From positions 1 to 25,308 of the forward strand of contig JAZQZL010000047.1 of NCBI GenBank assembly GCA_045634005.1: a stretch of DNA of 25,308 bases. Direction: 5' to 3'. Shown here in pieces: positions 23,621 through 25,308 of the stretch; position 1 is the stretch's first letter; each line of letters starts with the position of its first letter. This stretch comes from Flemingiibacterium sp045634005 (lineage in GTDB: Bacteria > Bacillota > Clostridia > Oscillospirales > CAG-272). A program made the translations under genes and the position numbers. Below the pieces are notes generated by a model that saw only the letters and a program-made list of their open reading frames with translations, did no database searches and had not been told where the DNA came from.

Positions 23621-23638
23621 CACGGCTAATGTGCCGTG
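23621..23638 (+). repeat. Inverted repeat upstream of the mobC-like gene
   Basis: CACGGC (23621-23626) pairs with GCCGTG (23633-23638) around TAATGT. Next comes an A/T-rich stretch with related CTATAG and CATAG motifs (23666-23678), just before the SD. It may be an operator for the ribbon-helix-helix protein, the outer part of oriT, or a weak terminator. Confidence 0.4.
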
Positions 23639-23692
23639 TTTACGGGCGTTTTCGAACTATTTAACTATAGAACCATAGAATTGGAGGCAATT

Positions 23693-24115
23693 ATGGCAAA
23701 AACAAATAATGATAAAAAGCCGGCGAACAGTATTCGCCTTACACCGGAACAATGGGCAACCTGCGACTGCATGACTGAACAGCTCGGACTGAAATCTCGT
23801 AACGATTTCATCAGAGATGCGGTGGACTTCTACATCGCATGGCAGAGTCGTGAGAGCGTGGAACGGGTTCTTACGCCGGCACTTGAGTCGGTGATATCCG
23901 TAAAGATTCGCGATGCCGAAGAAAGACTCACGAGGATCCTATTCAAGCTTGCGGTCGATCAGAACTTCCTTGCACACATGATCGGTGACGGTTATGAGTA
24001 CGATGAAAACTATCTTGAACAACGCCGCATCGATTCGCTCAACGAAGTCAAGCGTACGAACGGCACGCTGACGGCAAAAGATGTTATGGAAAGTGATGAC
24101 GAATGGCAGGACTGA
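23693..24115 (+). CDS. Ribbon-helix-helix MobC-like relaxosome accessory protein
   Basis: 140 residues. Residues about 12-55 carry a ribbon-helix-helix fold (SIRLTPEQWATCDCMTEQLG, then SRNDFIRDAVDFY), as in CopG/MobC accessory proteins that bind oriT and repress the mob operon. The remainder is helical with acidic C-terminal residues. The start ATG 23693 has GGAGG 5 nt upstream; a longer frame from 23636 has no SD and adds an unlikely N-terminus. The end overlaps the relaxase start by 13 bases, so the two are co-translated. Likely role: nick-site recognition with the relaxase. The family is inferred from fold and position rather than strong sequence identity. Confidence 0.8.
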   Translation: MAKTNNDKKPANSIRLTPEQWATCDCMTEQLGLKSRNDFIRDAVDFYIAWQSRESVERVLTPALESVISVKIRDAEERLTRILFKLAVDQNFLAHMIGDGYEYDENYLEQRRIDSLNEVKRTNGTLTAKDVMESDDEWQD

Positions 24116-25245
24116 TACTGAAAGCACCGTACTACTCGCCAAAGAGTACACCGAAGAACGGCGGCACTCGCGGTGGATACGCAGAATACATCTCTAAGCG
24201 TGAAGGCGTTGAAGTCCTTCCTCGCGGAGGCATGGCAGACTATGTCGGTGAGCGAAGAGGCTCGCACGGTCTGTTCACTGACGAAGGTGTGCCAATCGTT
24301 CTCTCTCAAGTCAAAGCGGAAATCTACAGTCACCCAGGCAATGTGTGGGGGCTGATCCTCTCGCTGAAACGTGAGGATGCCGAGCGGCTTGGCTATAACT
24401 CCGCAAAGCAATGGATGAATCTGCTCCGCTCCAGGCGAAGTGATATCGCACAGGCGATGAGAATCTCGCCGGGAAATCTTCGTTGGTACGCGGCGTACCA
24501 TGACAAAGAGGATCATCCGCACGTGCATATGCTCGTCTGGTCCACACGTCCGAAGGAGCCGTATCTTGGCAAGCAAGGCATCGAAACTATCAAGCGAACG
24601 ATCGCCGGCGACATCTTTCGGCAGGATCTCATATCAATTTACGATGAGCAGACGAAGATACGCGATGATATACGTGCGCGTTACCGTGAGAGTATGCGAG
24701 AGATCGTAGAAAAAATTTCACAGAGTACGATCCATTGGCCGGAGATGGAGATGCTGTTCCTCACGCTTACAGCTCGGGTGAGAAAAGCGAAAGGCAAAAA
24801 AGTTTACGGCTACCTTGATAAGAACACCAAGAAAATCGTCAATGACATCGTGAAGATTATTGCCACAGATACTGACATCGCAGAACTTTATGACCTGTGG
24901 TACAAGTGTAAATGCGAGATCAACCGCACCTATACCGATGCGAACCCGATCAAAATTCCGATTGAGGAGAACAAAGAGTTCAAAGCTATCCGCAATGCAG
25001 TGGTGAATATTGCGGTACATTACGGGGATAAGTTGGATCAAGCAGAGGCACAAAACACATCTTATGACACCGCGCCGAAGCCTCTGCCGAAGTTTGGCGG
25101 ATACATCACCTCTCTGATGCGCCACGCCAGCAGTATCATCGATACAAGCTCGGCGATGGAAGACAGCAAGGCTCCCTGGTGGATTCGAAACTCCGTCGCG
25201 AGATCGAGCAGAAGAAGCGCGGGGAGATGTCGATGTATTGATTGA
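24103..25245 (+). CDS. MobP/MobL-family relaxase, C-terminal frame apparently shifted
   Basis: 380 residues as read. The N-terminal domain has a candidate nicking-tyrosine region (GGYAEYISKREG, Tyr29) and the metal-binding histidine motif HDKEDHPHVHMLVW (His133, 138, 140, 142), which places it with MobP-type relaxases of clostridial elements. It would nick oriT and lead the strand in conjugal transfer by a helper system. It overlaps the MobC-like gene by 13 bases. The last 30 or so residues (APWWIRNSVARSSRRSAGRC) do not look natural. The -1 frame reads LVDSKLRREIEQKKRGEMSM to a TGA at 25239-25241, a much more typical ending for this family, so a 1-base indel lies somewhere around 25100-25180. 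The catalytic domain is unaffected. Confidence 0.87.
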   Translation: MAGLILKAPYYSPKSTPKNGGTRGGYAEYISKREGVEVLPRGGMADYVGERRGSHGLFTDEGVPIVLSQVKAEIYSHPGNVWGLILSLKREDAERLGYNSAKQWMNLLRSRRSDIAQAMRISPGNLRWYAAYHDKEDHPHVHMLVWSTRPKEPYLGKQGIETIKRTIAGDIFRQDLISIYDEQTKIRDDIRARYRESMREIVEKISQSTIHWPEMEMLFLTLTARVRKAKGKKVYGYLDKNTKKIVNDIVKIIATDTDIAELYDLWYKCKCEINRTYTDANPIKIPIEENKEFKAIRNAVVNIAVHYGDKLDQAEAQNTSYDTAPKPLPKFGGYITSLMRHASSIIDTSSAMEDSKAPWWIRNSVARSSRRSAGRCRCID

Positions 25246-25252
25246 AAACTTT

Positions 25253-25308
25253 ATGATAACAATGCCAAACTCGCTGGATAAATCCGGCGAGATGTGGTAT
25301 TGTGTAGT
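25253..25308 (+). CDS. Start of an unidentified gene (partial, right edge)
   Basis: An ATG at 25253 (or 25262 in the same frame) opens a frame to the window end: MITMPNSLDKSGEMWYCV. It starts 11 bases after the corrected relaxase stop, the spacing of an operon partner, though no clear SD is seen. Only 18 codons are present, so no family can be given. A hairpin-like inverted repeat at 25270-25291 lies inside it and is probably coincidental. Confidence 0.4.
   Translation, partial: MITMPNSLDKSGEMWYCV

Larger units (their letters stand above)
22396..25308 (+). mobile_element. Part of an integrative/mobilizable element
   Basis: An Xis-like HTH protein, a ribbon-helix-helix MobC-like protein and a MobP/MobL-type relaxase occur in sequence, with a hairpin cluster resembling an oriT. 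DUF6809, seen in clostridial mobile elements, lies at the left. No integrase is in view and the right end runs off the window. The left boundary is set only by gene content: no attachment-site repeat could be identified. Decayed and frameshifted genes suggest it may no longer be fully active. Confidence 0.65.

Noticed and set aside
25095..25185. Programmed frameshift in the relaxase
   Set aside because: No clear slippery heptamer with a downstream structure was found at the likely shift site; mutation or sequencing error is simpler.
25270..25291. Inverted repeat CTCGCTGG / CCGGCGAG near the right edge as a terminator
   Set aside because: It has no T tract and lies inside a frame that appears to be the start of the next gene.

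Overview
The window looks like a chromosomal segment of a Gram-positive, low-to-mid GC Clostridia-type Firmicute, probably a gut or rumen anaerobe. The basis is strong AGGAGG-type Shine-Dalgarno (SD) sites, SLH-anchored surface proteins, a lipobox lipoprotein, an AgrC/LytTR-type two-component system, DUF6809, and a MobP-type relaxase element with an Xis-like protein. The species cannot be named from sequence alone. No rRNA, tRNA or CRISPR array was seen.

Region 1 (1-8100), carbohydrate locus. The last codons of an unknown gene are followed by a bidirectional terminator and an AraC/cupin regulator on the minus strand. Divergent from the regulator are two tandem paralogous cytoplasmic enzymes of about 1,100 residues. 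I recognise these as DUF4450 (six-hairpin glycosidase-like) proteins. Each has its own -10 box and terminator. The second also has a structured leader with a possible 6-codon peptide. The regulator probably senses a sugar and switches on the enzymes.

Region 2 (8100-22270), cell-surface module. A minus-strand operon runs from a LytTR response regulator to an AgrC-like GHKL kinase (TAATG stop/start overlap) to a secreted SLH protein with an unnamed N-terminal domain. Divergent from it is a 3,196-residue SLH protein with about 17 InlB_B/Listeria-Bacteroides repeats and four MucBP-like inserts. It is followed by a compact subtilisin-family lipoprotein with a complete catalytic triad. The regulator operon has a near-consensus promoter. 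The giant gene has only duplicated -10 boxes in a perfect 14-bp tandem repeat, which suggests activator dependence. Adjacency suggests one regulated surface system; this is inference.

Region 3 (about 22300-25308), part of an integrative/mobilizable element: a DUF6809 gene with a doubtful 5' end, a consensus promoter feeding a roughly 270-nt structured leader with a 7-codon leader ORF, an Xis-like HTH protein, a decayed ORF, a cluster of strong hairpins that is a candidate oriT, a ribbon-helix-helix MobC-like protein, and an overlapping MobP/MobL relaxase whose C-terminus appears frameshifted. Another gene starts at the right edge.
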